The position numbers and the translations under genes are program-made. From Halorhabdus rudnickae (lineage in GTDB: Archaea > Halobacteriota > Halobacteria > Halobacteriales > Haloarculaceae): a DNA stretch of 64,000 nucleotides. Where the stretch lies: assembly GCF_900880625.1 (NCBI RefSeq), contig NZ_CAAHFB010000006.1:248001-312000 (forward strand), written 5' to 3'. Positions 1-10,110 of the stretch are shown here, in pieces. Numbering within the stretch: position 1 is the first letter of the stretch; each line of letters opens with the position of its first letter. Below the pieces are notes generated by a model that searched no databases, was not told the DNA's origin, and was given only the letters and a program-made list of their open reading frames with translations.

Positions 1-1652
1 TCGGCGAAGAGGGCCTGATGGGCGAGATCATCGAGATCGAGGGCGACCTGACGACGATCCAGGTCTACGAGGAGACCTCAGGCGTCGCGCCGGGCGGTCC
101 CGTCGAGAGTACAGGTGCACCACTCAGCGTCGACCTCGGCCCGGGGATCCTGGACAACATCTACGACGGCGTCCAGCGTCCCCTCGAAGGCCTCGAAGAC
201 AAGATGGACTCGGCGTTCCTGGATCGCGGGGTCGACGCCCCCGGGATCGACGTCGAGAAGACCTGGGAGTTCACGCCCACCGTCGAGGAAGGCGACGAAG
301 TTGTCCCGGGCGACATCGTCGGGACCGTTCCCGAGACCGAGAGTATCGAACACAAAGTGATGGTGCCGCCCGACTTCGAGGGCGGCGAGGTCGTCGGGAC
401 GGAGACGGGTAACTTCACGGTCGACGAGACGGTGGTCGAACTCGACACGGGCGAAGAGATCACCATGCACCAGGAGTGGCCGGTCCGTCAGGCCCGGCCC
501 GCCGGTGACAAGGAGACGCCGACGGATCCGCTGGTGACCGGCCAACGGATCCTCGACGGCCTGTTCCCGGTCGCGAAAGGCGGGACGGCCGCAATTCCGG
601 GACCCTTTGGCTCCGGAAAGACGGTGACCCAGCACCAGCTCGCGAAGTGGGCCGACGCGGACATCGTCGTCTACGTCGGCTGTGGCGAACGGGGCAACGA
701 GATGACGGAAGTCATCGAGGACTTCCCCGAGCTGGAGGATCCAAAGACCGGCAAACCCCTCATGTCCCGGACGAGCCTCATCGCCAACACGTCGAACATG
801 CCCGTCGCGGCGCGTGAGTCGTCGGTCTACACCGGCATCACGATCGCCGAGTACTACCGTGACATGGGCTACGACGTTGCGCTGATGGCCGATTCGACCT
901 CTCGGTGGGCCGAGGCCCTGCGCGAGATCTCCTCGCGACTGGAGGAGATGCCCGGCGAGGAGGGGTATCCCGCGTATCTCGGCGCGCGTCTGAGCGAGTT
1001 CTACGAGCGGGCTGGCTACTACCAGAACCACAACGGCACCGAGGGGTCAGTCACAGTAGTCGGCGCAGTGTCACCGCCTGGCGGTGACTTCTCGGAGCCC
1101 GTCACGCAGAACACCCTGCGGATCGTCAAAACGTTCTGGGCGCTGGACGCCGACCTCGCCGAGCGTCGGCACTTCCCGGCGATCAACTGGGACGAGTCCT
1201 ACTCGCTGTACCGCGACCAGCTTGACCCGTGGTTCCAGGCCGAGGTCGCCGACGACTGGCCGACGATCCGCCAGTGGGTCATCGACACGTTAGACGAGGA
1301 GAGCGAACTCCAAGAGATCGTCCAACTGGTCGGCCAGGACGCGTTGCCGGCCGACCAGCAGCTAACCCTTGAGGTCGCCCGGTACATCCGGGAGGCTTAC
1401 CTCCAGCAAAACGCCCTCCACGACGTCGACACCTACTGTGGGCCCGAGAAGACCTACCGGATGATGGAAGCGATCAAGACGTTCAACGACGAGGCCTTCG
1501 ACGCGCTGGATGCCGGCGTGCCGGTTGATGAGATTACCGACGTCGAGGCTGCACCGAGACTCAACCGGATCGGGACGACCGAGGACTACGAGGAGTTCAT
1601 CGGGGAGATCGAGGACGATCTCGCCGAGCAACTACGGGGGATGTACCAATGA
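1..1652 (+). CDS. atpA: A-type ATP synthase catalytic subunit A (5' end outside window)
   Basis: Catalytic, nucleotide-binding subunit of the archaeal A1Ao ATP synthase, which makes ATP from the ion gradient on the cytoplasmic face of the membrane. The reading frame is open from base 3 to the stop at 1652, and the codons before the first internal ATG (position 18) still match the family, so the start lies upstream of the window. Roughly 550 residues are visible; haloarchaeal AtpA is about 585, so some 35-40 residues are missing. The Walker A loop GPFGSGKT is at bases 600-623, after the long non-homologous insertion typical of A subunits. The stop overlaps the atpB start by 4 bases (ATGA), which suggests translational coupling. 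Confidence 0.97.
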   Translation, partial: GEEGLMGEIIEIEGDLTTIQVYEETSGVAPGGPVESTGAPLSVDLGPGILDNIYDGVQRPLEGLEDKMDSAFLDRGVDAPGIDVEKTWEFTPTVEEGDEVVPGDIVGTVPETESIEHKVMVPPDFEGGEVVGTETGNFTVDETVVELDTGEEITMHQEWPVRQARPAGDKETPTDPLVTGQRILDGLFPVAKGGTAAIPGPFGSGKTVTQHQLAKWADADIVVYVGCGERGNEMTEVIEDFPELEDPKTGKPLMSRTSLIANTSNMPVAARESSVYTGITIAEYYRDMGYDVALMADSTSRWAEALREISSRLEEMPGEEGYPAYLGARLSEFYERAGYYQNHNGTEGSVTVVGAVSPPGGDFSEPVTQNTLRIVKTFWALDADLAERRHFPAINWDESYSLYRDQLDPWFQAEVADDWPTIRQWVIDTLDEESELQEIVQLVGQDALPADQQLTLEVARYIREAYLQQNALHDVDTYCGPEKTYRMMEAIKTFNDEAFDALDAGVPVDEITDVEAAPRLNRIGTTEDYEEFIGEIEDDLAEQLRGMYQ

Positions 1653-3067
1653 AAGAGTATCAGACGATCACCGAGATCAGCGGTCCGCTGGTGTTCGTCG
1701 AGACGGACGAGCCGGTCGGGTACGACGAGATCGTCGAGATCGAGACCGGCGACGGCGAGACCCGCCGCGGCCAGGTGCTGGAGTCGACCAGCGACCACGT
1801 CGCGGTCCAGGTCTTCGAGAGTACCCAGGGGATCGATCGGGAGTGCTCGGTCCGGTTCCTCGGTGAGACGATGAAGATGCCCGTCACAGAGGAACTGCTC
1901 GGACGGGTGCTCGATGGCACTGGTCGGCCGATCGACGGCGGGCCGGACATCGTCCCCGACGAACGCCAGGACATCGTCGGGAAGGCGATCAATCCAGTCT
2001 CCCGGGAGTATCCACGAGAGTTCATCCAGACCGGCATTTCTGCCATCGACGGCATGAACACGCTGGTCCGGGGCCAGAAGCTCCCGCTGTTCTCGGCGTC
2101 GGGGCTGCCCCACAACGAACTCGCGCTCCAGATCGCCCGCCAGGCGGAAGTGCCTGAAGAGCAAGAGGAGGGCGAGGAGAGCGAGTTCGCCGTCGTCTTC
2201 GCGGCGATGGGGATCACCGCCGAGGAGGCCAACGAGTTCATGGACGACTTCGAGCGGACTGGTGCCCTGGAACGCTCGGTCGTCTTCCTGAACCTTGCGG
2301 ACGACCCGGCCGTCGAGCGGACGATCACGCCGCGGCTGGCGCTGACCACCGCCGAATACCTGGCCTTCGAGAAGGGGTATCACGTCCTGACGATCATGAC
2401 GGACATGACCAACTACTGTGAGGCCCTGCGAGAGATCGGGGCCGCCCGCGAGGAGGTCCCGGGTCGTCGGGGCTACCCCGGGTACATGTACACCGACCTG
2501 GCAGGGCTGTACGAGCGGGCCGGTCGGATCGAGGGCGTTGAGGGGTCGATCACCCAGATCCCAATCCTGACGATGCCCAGCGACGATGACACGCACCCGA
2601 TCCCAGACCTGACGGGGTACATCACGGAAGGCCAGATCTACGTCGACCGGGACCTCAACAGCCAGGGGACCCAGCCACCGATCTACGTGCTGCCCTCGCT
2701 GTCGCGGCTCATGGACGAGGGAATCGGCGAAGGGTTGACCCGCGAGGATCACGGCGACGTCTCCGACCAGCTCTATGCCGCTTACGCGGAGGGGGAAGAC
2801 CTCAGGGACCTCGTGAACATCGTCGGTCGCGAGGCCCTCAGCGAACGGGACAACAAGTACCTGGACTTCGCCGACCGCTTCGAGAGCGAGTTCGTCGACC
2901 AGGGCTACGACACCGATCGAACGATCGAGGAGACGCTCTCGATCGGCTGGGACCTCCTCTCGATGCTGCCCGAGGAAGAACTCAACCGCATCGACGAGGA
3001 ATTCATCGAAACCTACTACGGCGCGGGTTCGGACGCGACGGTCGAGGCCGCCGAGGCCGACGACTGA
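1649..3067 (+). CDS. atpB: A-type ATP synthase subunit B
   Basis: Non-catalytic nucleotide-binding subunit that alternates with AtpA in the A3B3 head. The 472-residue product has the normal length for archaeal AtpB and starts with the typical [18 protein letters not shown]. The catalytic P-loop is replaced ([11 protein letters not shown]), as expected for a B subunit. The C-terminus is acidic, as in other halophiles. The start codon overlaps the atpA stop by 4 bases. In most archaeal operons atpD follows; here about 1.5 kb holding two other genes separates them. Confidence 0.97.
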   Translation: MKEYQTITEISGPLVFVETDEPVGYDEIVEIETGDGETRRGQVLESTSDHVAVQVFESTQGIDRECSVRFLGETMKMPVTEELLGRVLDGTGRPIDGGPDIVPDERQDIVGKAINPVSREYPREFIQTGISAIDGMNTLVRGQKLPLFSASGLPHNELALQIARQAEVPEEQEEGEESEFAVVFAAMGITAEEANEFMDDFERTGALERSVVFLNLADDPAVERTITPRLALTTAEYLAFEKGYHVLTIMTDMTNYCEALREIGAAREEVPGRRGYPGYMYTDLAGLYERAGRIEGVEGSITQIPILTMPSDDDTHPIPDLTGYITEGQIYVDRDLNSQGTQPPIYVLPSLSRLMDEGIGEGLTREDHGDVSDQLYAAYAEGEDLRDLVNIVGREALSERDNKYLDFADRFESEFVDQGYDTDRTIEETLSIGWDLLSMLPEEELNRIDEEFIETYYGAGSDATVEAAEADD

Positions 3068-3113
3068 ACCGGCGATCCAAGGGAGTAAGTGACTGCGCTC
3101 CGATCTCACCTCA

Positions 3114-3338
3114 ATGGTCGAAGCCGATCCGGTCATGCGCGGCGCGCGCAACGGGTTTCTCGCCACCGTCGTGCTGTTAGTCTCGATCGGTGGCTACCAG
3201 TTCGCCACGATTGGCACGGTACGGACATCGATCGCAGCGACCTGGATTGTCGCCGTACTCATCTATTACGGCTCGCAGTACTACTATCGCCGAACGGACG
3301 GCGAGGGGAGCAACACGAAAGACGAGTCCGACAACTGA
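3114..3338 (+). CDS. small two-helix membrane protein, unknown
   Basis: Predicted 74-residue protein with two hydrophobic stretches, about residues 14-31 and 39-53, followed by a charged, acidic tail. It lies 46 bases after atpB, in the same direction, and 13 bases before the blh start, so it is probably co-transcribed with the ATP synthase genes. I do not recognise a family. The coding-like wobble bias and the clean membrane topology support a real gene. A longer form of the next reading frame would overlap it, which argues for a later start of blh. Confidence 0.6.
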   Translation: MVEADPVMRGARNGFLATVVLLVSIGGYQFATIGTVRTSIAATWIVAVLIYYGSQYYYRRTDGEGSNTKDESDN

Positions 3339-3351
3339 ACGCGGCCGCGTC

Positions 3352-4452
3352 GTGTTCACAATCGACAGTCGCGACGTCGAAACCTTCCTGCCGACCGACC
3401 CCCAACCGAGAGTTGTGGATCCCGTGGTCACCGATTCGACCGCCAACCGTACTGACGATCCGCGTCGGCTGGCCAGCCTCGTCCAGTGGACGGGCTGGCT
3501 GGCGCTGTTGGGGTTGGCGATTGTCTATCCGCTCGTCGCCCCCCTGTCCGATCGCGTCCGGTATCTGCCCTTGCTCGCGAGCGTCGGCGCGTTCGGACTG
3601 CCACACGGGGCGCTGGATTACGTGGCGCTGCCGCGGGCGCTGGACGACCGAGTCACGGTGCGGGGACTGGGCATCGTCGGCGCCCTCTATGCGGTCCTGG
3701 GTGTTGGGTACCTGGCGCTGTGGTGGCTCGCGCCGCTGCCGGCCGCAATCCTGTTTATCGCGTTGACCTGGTTCCACTGGGGACAGGGAGAACTGTACGT
3801 CCTCCGAGACATATTCGGCGCAACCTATCTCGATCGAATCCAGCAGGTTCTGACGATCGTCGTCCGCGGCGGCCTGCCGATGCTCGTCCCGCTGATTGGC
3901 TTCCCGGACCGGTATCGGGCGGTCCTCGAGACGTTCGTCGCGCCCTTCGGCGGGACAGTCGGGGGGTGGCCGTTGTTCGATCCCGGCGCTGGCCTCGTGT
4001 TGGCGATGGTCTTCGGCACGATAACGGTCACAACGCTGTTGCGCGGTCGTCGGCTCGCAAGGGACGGAGCAAAACAGGCCTGGCGACTCGATGCGAGCGA
4101 GACCGCGCTGCTGTGGGTTGCCTTCCTCGTCGTCGAGCCGGTCCTGGCGATCGGCGTCTACTTCTGTCTGTGGCACTCGGTCCGTCACCTCGGACGGGTC
4201 GGCTGGCTCGACGGGCGCGTCCGGTCGGCACTCGCGGACGGACGGTGGCCACGGGCTGTCGGCCGGGTCACCCTGGAAGCCGCGCCGCCGACGGTCGCTG
4301 CCCTGGCGTTGATCGGCGGCCTGTTCGTGGCGTTGCCGGCAACGACTGTCGCGGGGGCGACCGGCCTCTACCTCGTCGGGATCGCCGTGTTGACCCTCCC
4401 ACACACGGCGATCGTCACGTGGATCGACCGCCGGCAGGGGCTGTGGCTGTGA
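3352..4452 (+). CDS. blh: Brp/Blh-type beta-carotene 15,15'-dioxygenase
   Basis: Integral membrane enzyme of the bacteriorhodopsin-related Brp/Blh family, which cleaves beta-carotene to two retinals for rhodopsins. The 366-residue product from GTG 3352 has many hydrophobic helices and the conserved histidines: HGALD at about 85-89, WFHW with His142, WHSVRH with His275 and His279, and PHTAIV near the C-terminus. An in-frame ATG at 3190 would overlap the small gene before it, so the GTG just after that gene's stop is preferred. The position between atpB and atpD suggests expression with the ATP synthase. No opsin gene is in the window. Confidence 0.85.
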   Translation: MFTIDSRDVETFLPTDPQPRVVDPVVTDSTANRTDDPRRLASLVQWTGWLALLGLAIVYPLVAPLSDRVRYLPLLASVGAFGLPHGALDYVALPRALDDRVTVRGLGIVGALYAVLGVGYLALWWLAPLPAAILFIALTWFHWGQGELYVLRDIFGATYLDRIQQVLTIVVRGGLPMLVPLIGFPDRYRAVLETFVAPFGGTVGGWPLFDPGAGLVLAMVFGTITVTTLLRGRRLARDGAKQAWRLDASETALLWVAFLVVEPVLAIGVYFCLWHSVRHLGRVGWLDGRVRSALADGRWPRAVGRVTLEAAPPTVAALALIGGLFVALPATTVAGATGLYLVGIAVLTLPHTAIVTWIDRRQGLWL

Positions 4453-4609
4453 CCGGCGATCGATAGTCGCTGACTGTCCGATCGCGCTCGCGGGCGATCC
4501 TGCCGGCCGGGACTGACTGTGACCGGCAATCGATGCCGGGAACGGGTTTCTCCGGCGCTGGCTCGCCGACTGAAAAAGATTAACTGGATGGATCGGATAG
4601 ACCCGGGTA

Positions 4610-5281
4610 ATGGCACAGGACGTCAAACCGACCCGGAAGAACCTCATGCAGATCGAGGACCGGATCGAACTCTCCGAGCGGGGCCACGACACCTTAGAGA
4701 AGAAACGAGACGGCCTCATCATGGAGTTCATGGACATCCTCGATCAGGCCCAGGATGTCCGGGCGGACCTAGAGGATACCTACGACCGCGCCCAAGACCG
4801 GATCGACATGGCGCGGGCGATGGAGGGGGACGTAGCTGTCCGTGGCGCGGCGGCAGCACTGAAAGAACATCCTGAGATCACCACCCAGTCGAAGAACATC
4901 ATGGGCGTGGTCGTCCCACAGATCGAGTCGACGAAGGTCCGCAAGAGTCTCGACGAGCGAGGGTACGGCGTTCTCGGGACGAGCGCCCGGATCGACGAAG
5001 TCGCCGAAGCTTACGAGGAACTCTTAGAGCAGATCATTCTCGCCGCAGAAGTCGAGACCGCGATGAAAGAAATGCTTGAGGAGATCGAAACGACCAAGCG
5101 ACGAGTCAATGCGCTTGAATTTACGTTGCTCCCCCAACTCAACGAGAACAAGGAGTACATCGAACAGAAACTCGAAGAGCAGGAACGCGAAGAGATCTTC
5201 CGGATGAAGAAGATCAAGGCCAACAAGGAGGCCGCCGAGAAGGCCGAGCGGGAAGCCGACGAGGCGACCGGTTCCGCCTGA
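4610..5281 (+). CDS. atpD: A-type ATP synthase subunit D
   Basis: Central-stalk subunit D, which couples rotation of the membrane ring to the catalytic head. The 223-residue protein starts [19 protein letters not shown], is almost entirely alpha-helical with long charged heptad-like ends, and contains the conserved TLLPQL segment before its C-terminal coiled coil. The tail is acidic and slightly longer than in methanogens, as usual in halophiles. It follows blh after about 157 bases that could hold its own promoter. Confidence 0.96.
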   Translation: MAQDVKPTRKNLMQIEDRIELSERGHDTLEKKRDGLIMEFMDILDQAQDVRADLEDTYDRAQDRIDMARAMEGDVAVRGAAAALKEHPEITTQSKNIMGVVVPQIESTKVRKSLDERGYGVLGTSARIDEVAEAYEELLEQIILAAEVETAMKEMLEEIETTKRRVNALEFTLLPQLNENKEYIEQKLEEQEREEIFRMKKIKANKEAAEKAEREADEATGSA

Positions 5282-5345
5282 GACGTCCGGCAGATCGTTT
5301 TTGTGCTCATTGGGCAGTTCCCTTTCCCTCGCTGTAACACTGTCG

Positions 5346-6623
5346 TCAGTCCGGCGGTTCGGACGGTGACGCCGATCCGACACCGTCTGCAGGAACGTCG
5401 TCGTCACGGATCGGCGGCGCGAGCGCGAACAGCGGGAGGGCACAGACGACGAAGACGATTCCCAGCACAGCGACGGCGGCGACGGGCGAAAATAGATCCG
5501 CAAACACTCCGCTCCCGACGCGGAACGGGACGCCCGCGACGGCACGGACCATCGCGATGGCGGAGATGACGGTCGCCCGGCCGACCGAGGCGATCTGATC
5601 GTTGATATATCGACTCGAAATCGGGAAGATGAGGCTGTTCGAAGCTTTCATTGCGAAAAACATGGGGAAGACGGCGACGGGGACAACCAGCGGGGCGAGA
5701 TAGAAGAGGGCGATCCCCAGCGGGAGGAGGTACATCGCACGCTTGATCCCCAGGACGGACTCGACCTCGGCGGCGTAGTCGCTCCCGATAGCCGAGACGA
5801 TCATGAACGATGCATAGAGGAATCCGAGCGTCGCAGCTTCCGGGATCCCCTGGCTCGAAAGGACCGCGCCGTAGGTCTGCTCCAGCGTATCACGGACGAC
5901 TGGTTGAATGTACATATCAGCGGTCAATACCGCACCGGAAAACAGCGCCATGTAGACGACGAACCACCGGAGTTCCCGCGACGTGATCCGGTCTCGGATG
6001 GTCGGCAGGGCCTCGAGTAGAGGGAGCGATCCGTCCTCATCGTCACTCTCGCGATCGGCCGCGTAGGCGGCGTTTTTCGGAAGCACGAAGACGAACGCGA
6101 CGTTCACCAGACTGAACGCGACAGCCGCGTAGAACGGATAAAGCGGGTCGACGACGTACAGGAGGCCGCCGACGATCATGGTGACCGCCCGAACGGTTTT
6201 GCTGACCGCTCCGGCACGGCCGCTGATACGCGTAAACTCGTCGGTGATGTCGTGTTCCTCAAGGGTGTCGTACAGCCAGGCGCTTGCGCTCCCCGAGACG
6301 AACGTGTGACCAAAGGATAGCGTGCCGAAGACGAACAGAAATCCCCAGAGGTCCGTCGCCACGAGGTAGCCCGCGTTGGAGATCAGGAACAACACGGCCG
6401 CGATCGCGAGGCTGTTGCGCCGGCCGATCCGGTCGCCGATCCAGCCTGTCGGAATCTCTCCGCCGACCACGACCAGAGACTGGACCGTCGCGATGATTCC
6501 GATCTCGGTGAAAGTGAGCCCGTTCAACAGCAGGAATAGCGTGTAGATCGGATAGGTGAATCCCGGGCCGCTCGTCGCTCGATAGAAATAGTACTTCAGG
6601 ACAGTTCTGGACGCTTCGACCAT
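5346..6623 (-). CDS. MFS transporter
   Basis: Major facilitator superfamily transporter of 425 residues with about twelve hydrophobic helices. The signature loop between helices 2 and 3 is visible as GWIGDRIGRRNSL (about residues 59-71). An acidic central loop near residues 185-200 separates the two halves. It is convergent with atpD and transcribed from about 6623. The substrate cannot be told from sequence; similar haloarchaeal proteins are annotated only as MFS permeases, and neighbouring genes give no hint. Confidence 0.85.
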   Translation of the reverse strand: MVEASRTVLKYYFYRATSGPGFTYPIYTLFLLLNGLTFTEIGIIATVQSLVVVGGEIPTGWIGDRIGRRNSLAIAAVLFLISNAGYLVATDLWGFLFVFGTLSFGHTFVSGSASAWLYDTLEEHDITDEFTRISGRAGAVSKTVRAVTMIVGGLLYVVDPLYPFYAAVAFSLVNVAFVFVLPKNAAYAADRESDDEDGSLPLLEALPTIRDRITSRELRWFVVYMALFSGAVLTADMYIQPVVRDTLEQTYGAVLSSQGIPEAATLGFLYASFMIVSAIGSDYAAEVESVLGIKRAMYLLPLGIALFYLAPLVVPVAVFPMFFAMKASNSLIFPISSRYINDQIASVGRATVISAIAMVRAVAGVPFRVGSGVFADLFSPVAAVAVLGIVFVVCALPLFALAPPIRDDDVPADGVGSASPSEPPD

Positions 6624-6755
6624 GAGAGGACCGAATTGCCGGTTTCAGTGCCCGATATTTCAATATGTCGGGAGCGGCGAACTCGCCACCGCGTAGGACT
6701 GCCCGCGGGCCTCGATCATCGCTTACAACCGTCGAGGGAGGCATTGACCGTCTCG

Positions 6756-7340
6756 TCAGCGCCCGTCCAGCCACTCCTCGGCGAGGACGGCGTACCGACG
6801 GGCGTCGACGTACTCGCCTTCGTAGAACGTTTCCTCGCGGTAGTGGCCCTCTTGCTGGAAGCCGAGTTTCTCGAGAACGGCCTGGGAGGCCCTGTTGGGT
6901 TCGACGACCATCGCCCACACCTTGTGGAGGCGACGCTCGCCGAAGGCGTGATCGAGCAACAGCCGCGTCGCCTCGGAAATGTACCCGTTGCCCTGCTGGG
7001 ACGGGGCGGCCCAGTACATGAGCATCCCGACATCGTGGGGGCGGTTGACCCACGAGATGGCGACCTGACCGACGCGGGTCACCGCGTCGGTATCACCGGT
7101 CCGCAACGCCTCGGGTGATCCCGTACAGACGAGAAAGTCCATGTCATCGTCGTCGCCGTCGCCGTCGTAGACTTCCTCTTCGAAGTGTTCGGTCACCTGG
7201 TGGCGAGTCCGCGGGTTGACGTCGGTGAGCGGACGGCGGACCGCCGCGCTGTTGCGGTTTTCGTGATAAAAGTCGACATCCTCGTCCTCCCACGGGTGCA
7301 GGGCGACGGTGTCCCCCAGACGGAACGCTGGACCCGGCAT
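6756..7340 (-). CDS. GNAT N-acetyltransferase (RimJ/RimL type), second of a tandem pair
   Basis: Acetyl-CoA-dependent N-acetyltransferase of about 194 residues. The acetyl-CoA loop is seen as SQQGNGYISEA, followed by the RRLHKVWAMVVEPNRASQ strand and LEKLGFQQEG, the usual RimJ/RimL order. The start MPGPAFRLGD (ATG 7340) shares one base with the stop of the upstream acetyltransferase (TGATG), so the two are probably coupled. The N-terminus closely matches that of the neighbour (MPGP-x-F-x2-GD), which points to duplication. A longer form from 7355 is possible but lies inside the neighbour. The substrate is unknown. Confidence 0.85.
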   Translation of the reverse strand: MPGPAFRLGDTVALHPWEDEDVDFYHENRNSAAVRRPLTDVNPRTRHQVTEHFEEEVYDGDGDDDDMDFLVCTGSPEALRTGDTDAVTRVGQVAISWVNRPHDVGMLMYWAAPSQQGNGYISEATRLLLDHAFGERRLHKVWAMVVEPNRASQAVLEKLGFQQEGHYREETFYEGEYVDARRYAVLAEEWLDGR

Positions 7341-7873
7341 CAGGCGTCCCTCCACTCGGTCGCAAGCAATCCGTACCGTACGATGTCGACGTGTCTCCCA
7401 TCCCGGAAGGCGGCGTCGCGCATCCGTCCTTCTTCGGTGAAGCCGAGCGATTCCAGCAGTCCTCGTGAGGCGCTGTTGGTCGCGTAGCTGTCCGCCTGGA
7501 CGCGATGGAGTCTGAGTTCCTCGAACCCGTACTCGAGGAGGAGCGAGACCGCCTCACGGCCGTACCCCTCGCGCCGGTGTTCCGGCAAGATCCAATAAGA
7601 GAGGTCAGCCACGCCGGGCGTTCGCTCCACCTCGGGAACAGAGACGGCACCGACGAGGTCGCCGTCCACGCCAGCGGTAAACCAGTAGCTGTCGTCGTCA
7701 GATACCGACTCCTCGTAGAACTCCTCGACCGTGTCGCTGTTTCCGGGAGAATCGATACCGAGTGGTAGTCGAACGTCGGGATCCGTTCGGGCGCGTGTGA
7801 ACGCTTCGAGATCGGTTTCGGCGACAACGTGGAGGTCGACGCGGTCGCCGGACTGGAAAACGGGGCCGGGCAT
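7340..7873 (-). CDS. GNAT N-acetyltransferase (RimJ/RimL type), first of a tandem pair
   Basis: Acetyltransferase of 177 residues with PEHRREGYGREAVSLLL as the acetyl-CoA binding loop and LRLHRVQADSYATNSASRG further on. The open frame extends upstream to 7966, but the ATG at 7873 gives MPGPVFQSGDRVDLH, matching the start of its paralogue, and is preferred. This family acetylates protein N-termini, antibiotics or small amines; nothing here selects between these. The pair forms a two-gene operon. Confidence 0.85.
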   Translation of the reverse strand: MPGPVFQSGDRVDLHVVAETDLEAFTRARTDPDVRLPLGIDSPGNSDTVEEFYEESVSDDDSYWFTAGVDGDLVGAVSVPEVERTPGVADLSYWILPEHRREGYGREAVSLLLEYGFEELRLHRVQADSYATNSASRGLLESLGFTEEGRMRDAAFRDGRHVDIVRYGLLATEWRDA

Positions 7874-8073
7874 GCCACTGTGTTCTACGGGTCCCGTCAA
7901 ATCGTTTGTGTGACGCGTGTGCGAAACTCGCCAACGGACGGTGACTGATGAGGCTGCCAGGCCCACTGACCGTCCTGAAAATGTCCCGTTGTCACCCGAC
8001 GTTCCGCCGTAGCGTCGGTCGTTCCCGTTTCGACTGCACGGGAGTTTTTGTACACGGACGATCCAGATCGGAC

Positions 8074-8466
8074 ATGGACTGTCCGGACTGCGGTGCGGAA
8101 CTACTCGCCTTCCGAGTTCCGGCCGATCAGCGGGAGTACCTGCCCGGCGACGAGCCGGGCGTAGCGATCTGTCCCCAATGTCTCCACCTCATCCCGGTCG
8201 GGAAGCCACCCGCGGACCTCCCCGATTTCCGGGCCATCGACGACGCCTTCCCGGCCCAGGCGGAGGCAGCGATCCCGATGGCACTCGCGCTGGGCTTGCT
8301 TTCGTCGCTAGCGATCCATCGCCAGGAGATCTCGATGCTGCTCTCCGAGGTCGAACGGGCGGGCGTCGACCCGCTGTTGGTCGTCGACCGGCTGGCAGTC
8401 GCCGACGGCGTCCAGACGCCGATCGACCTCGAAGGGCGACGCCGACAGCTCGAACAACTACGCTGA
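8074..8466 (+). CDS. zinc-ribbon haloarchaeal protein (DUF6276-like)
   Basis: Predicted 130-residue protein starting MDCPDCGAELLAF, with two Cys pairs (CPDC near the N-terminus, CPQC about 37 residues later) that probably bind one zinc ion, followed by a helical region and a leucine-rich C-terminus. The pattern resembles a haloarchaeal family I recall as DUF6276; its function is unknown. The open frame extends upstream to 7948, but the ATG at 8074 places the first zinc knuckle at the N-terminus, as in such proteins. Confidence 0.7.
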   Translation: MDCPDCGAELLAFRVPADQREYLPGDEPGVAICPQCLHLIPVGKPPADLPDFRAIDDAFPAQAEAAIPMALALGLLSSLAIHRQEISMLLSEVERAGVDPLLVVDRLAVADGVQTPIDLEGRRRQLEQLR

Positions 8467-8657
8467 GAACAGCAAGCAATACCCGAAGAAATGGGCCGCC
8501 CGCCGCGGGAGTGTGGGATACCGAACTAGTTGGGTACCAAACTCAAGTGTGTGGCAGTATACCATACGTATGCAGTGGCCTTGCCACTGCTGATCATCGA
8601 ACGCCCGGACACGTCCGGTGTATCCCCCAACCATTTCCCACTGGCGTTTCGACAGCC

Positions 8658-8679
8658 GATCGCCGGAATTCCGGCGATC
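8658..8679. repeat. perfect 22-base palindrome downstream of prf1
   Basis: Two 11-base arms (GATCGCCGGAA and its reverse complement) meet without a spacer. It lies 54 bases past the prf1 stop and about 190 bases past the zinc-ribbon gene that converges on it. The 8467-8732 gap also has a short hairpin, CAGTGGC-CTT-GCCACTG, near 8575. Either could be a transcription end or processing signal. Confidence 0.6.
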
Positions 8680-8732
8680 TGGCCCCCTTTCGGGCGATCA
8701 CTCATCCGGTTACCGACACGCACCGAGAGGGG

Positions 8733-9986
8733 TCACACGCCAGTCGAGTACCGCAGGATACCCGCAATACCGCCAAAGGCCGTCAACAGCTGTTCGCCCT
8801 TCTCGAAGTCCGTCGAGACGAACACGGTCTCGGTCCCACGCTGGCCGGCCAGTTCCATGAGGTGTTCGATGGCGTCCTCGCGTTCATCGAGAGCCATGTC
8901 CTCTCCGCAGGTCTCGCAGGCGATGTCGGGAACCTCAGCGTTTCGACCGAGCAGTTCGTACTCCGTGTGTCCGTTCGAACAGTCGTAGGTGGCGACGTCC
9001 TTCCGGAGGTCCTCACTGATGAGGAGCTGTTCAACCGATCCCATGTTGAGGTTCTGGCGGGTCTGGTCGAACCCGTAGGTCGCCTTCTCGCCGTCGTGGA
9101 GTTCCGAGAAGAACTCCTCCATGACCTGCTTGTCCTGGAGGATCTCGTGTTCGGCCAGGACGTCCTCGGCGGCGTCGACGAGATCGTACAGCCCTGACTC
9201 GTCGGTATAGGACACATCGAACTTCCCAAGTACCATGTCCTGGAGTTCGTGGTGGAGGTAGTCACCGTCTAAGAACTCGTCTTTGGTCGGAGAGGGACCG
9301 CCGACGAGGATCCCGTCGAGGTCGTGGCGCTCCGGGACGAACAGGTCATTGGCCATGCCAGCGACCTCCTGGTAGAAGTTGTCGATCGCCTCCAGACGCA
9401 GGCGGGCGAATCGCTGGGCGGACTGGCCACCTTTCCGTTGCTTGCCCGGGACGAGCGAGGAAGCGGATTTGACGGGTTCGACGCGCTTGCCCTTGAGCCA
9501 GCCGACGTTGGCCTCCCGGCGATCGAGGACGACCAGCCCGAACAGGCCCTTGTCAGCCAGCATCCCCTCTAGAGGTTCGGTGAGAAATTCCGAGTCGCAG
9601 TGGTAGCGAAACGACTGGATGGGGTCGGGCGGACTCTCCAGGACGCGAGTGATCATGTCGCTGCGGCCGCCGCCAGTGTCGATCGCGCCCGAAAAGAGAA
9701 CCAGACCGTTCTCCGGCGGCCTGGTGTCGTAGTATCTGAGTCGGTCCTTGATGGACTTGAGGGCGTCCTGGACGTTCGTCCGGGTCTCCTTCGATTTGAT
9801 GTTGCTGGCCTCGCTGTGTTCCTGGGTGACGTGGGCGACCACCTCGCTGATCAGGGTGTCATCCGGGATGTAGATGGTCACGAGCTGGGTCCCCGACCCT
9901 CGGTAGTCCTCCAGCTCCTCGATGACCTTCCGGAACTCGTACTTTTGCCGGTCGGTCTGCTCTCCGTCCTGTTCCTGACTACTCAT
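8733..9986 (-). CDS. prf1: peptide chain release factor aRF1
   Basis: Release factor that reads all three stop codons and triggers peptide release on the ribosome. The 417-residue protein has the stop-codon motif NIKS at 62-65, the catalytic GGQ at 186-188, and a C-terminal mini-domain with two Cys pairs (CSNGH and CETCGED) likely to bind zinc. Length and order match archaeal eRF1 homologues. It is divergent from minD with 124 bases between them; a TATA-like TACTTATCC on its strand lies about 20-30 bases upstream. Confidence 0.97.
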   Translation of the reverse strand: MSSQEQDGEQTDRQKYEFRKVIEELEDYRGSGTQLVTIYIPDDTLISEVVAHVTQEHSEASNIKSKETRTNVQDALKSIKDRLRYYDTRPPENGLVLFSGAIDTGGGRSDMITRVLESPPDPIQSFRYHCDSEFLTEPLEGMLADKGLFGLVVLDRREANVGWLKGKRVEPVKSASSLVPGKQRKGGQSAQRFARLRLEAIDNFYQEVAGMANDLFVPERHDLDGILVGGPSPTKDEFLDGDYLHHELQDMVLGKFDVSYTDESGLYDLVDAAEDVLAEHEILQDKQVMEEFFSELHDGEKATYGFDQTRQNLNMGSVEQLLISEDLRKDVATYDCSNGHTEYELLGRNAEVPDIACETCGEDMALDEREDAIEHLMELAGQRGTETVFVSTDFEKGEQLLTAFGGIAGILRYSTGV

Positions 9987-10071
9987 TACGTCTGTCTAGC
10001 CGGATGACGGATAAGTATGCTTTGACCGCGGGGTTCCTGACTCGTCACCCAGGAGTAAGACGGACAAACGC

Positions 10072-10080
10072 CTTTATATG
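10072..10080 (+). promoter_or_regulatory. TATA box candidate for minD
   Basis: The sequence CTTTATATG lies 30-39 bases before the minD start, the usual TATA distance for a transcript with a very short leader. Confidence 0.5.
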
Positions 10081-10110
10081 GGAGCCATGTGAGTATTCGC
10101 ACGGCAAGGG

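Noticed and set aside
3190-3351. N-terminal extension of the Blh gene
   Set aside because: It overlaps the small membrane-protein gene and adds Arg/Ser-rich sequence absent from the family.
78-4737. Long minus-strand open frames opposite atpA, atpB and blh
   Set aside because: They are shadows of high-GC genes: Arg/Pro/Gly-rich translations without domains, opposite clearly conserved proteins.
8178-9197. Plus-strand 339-codon frame through the DUF6276-like gene and prf1
   Set aside because: It reads antisense to prf1 and out of frame in the other gene; no protein features.
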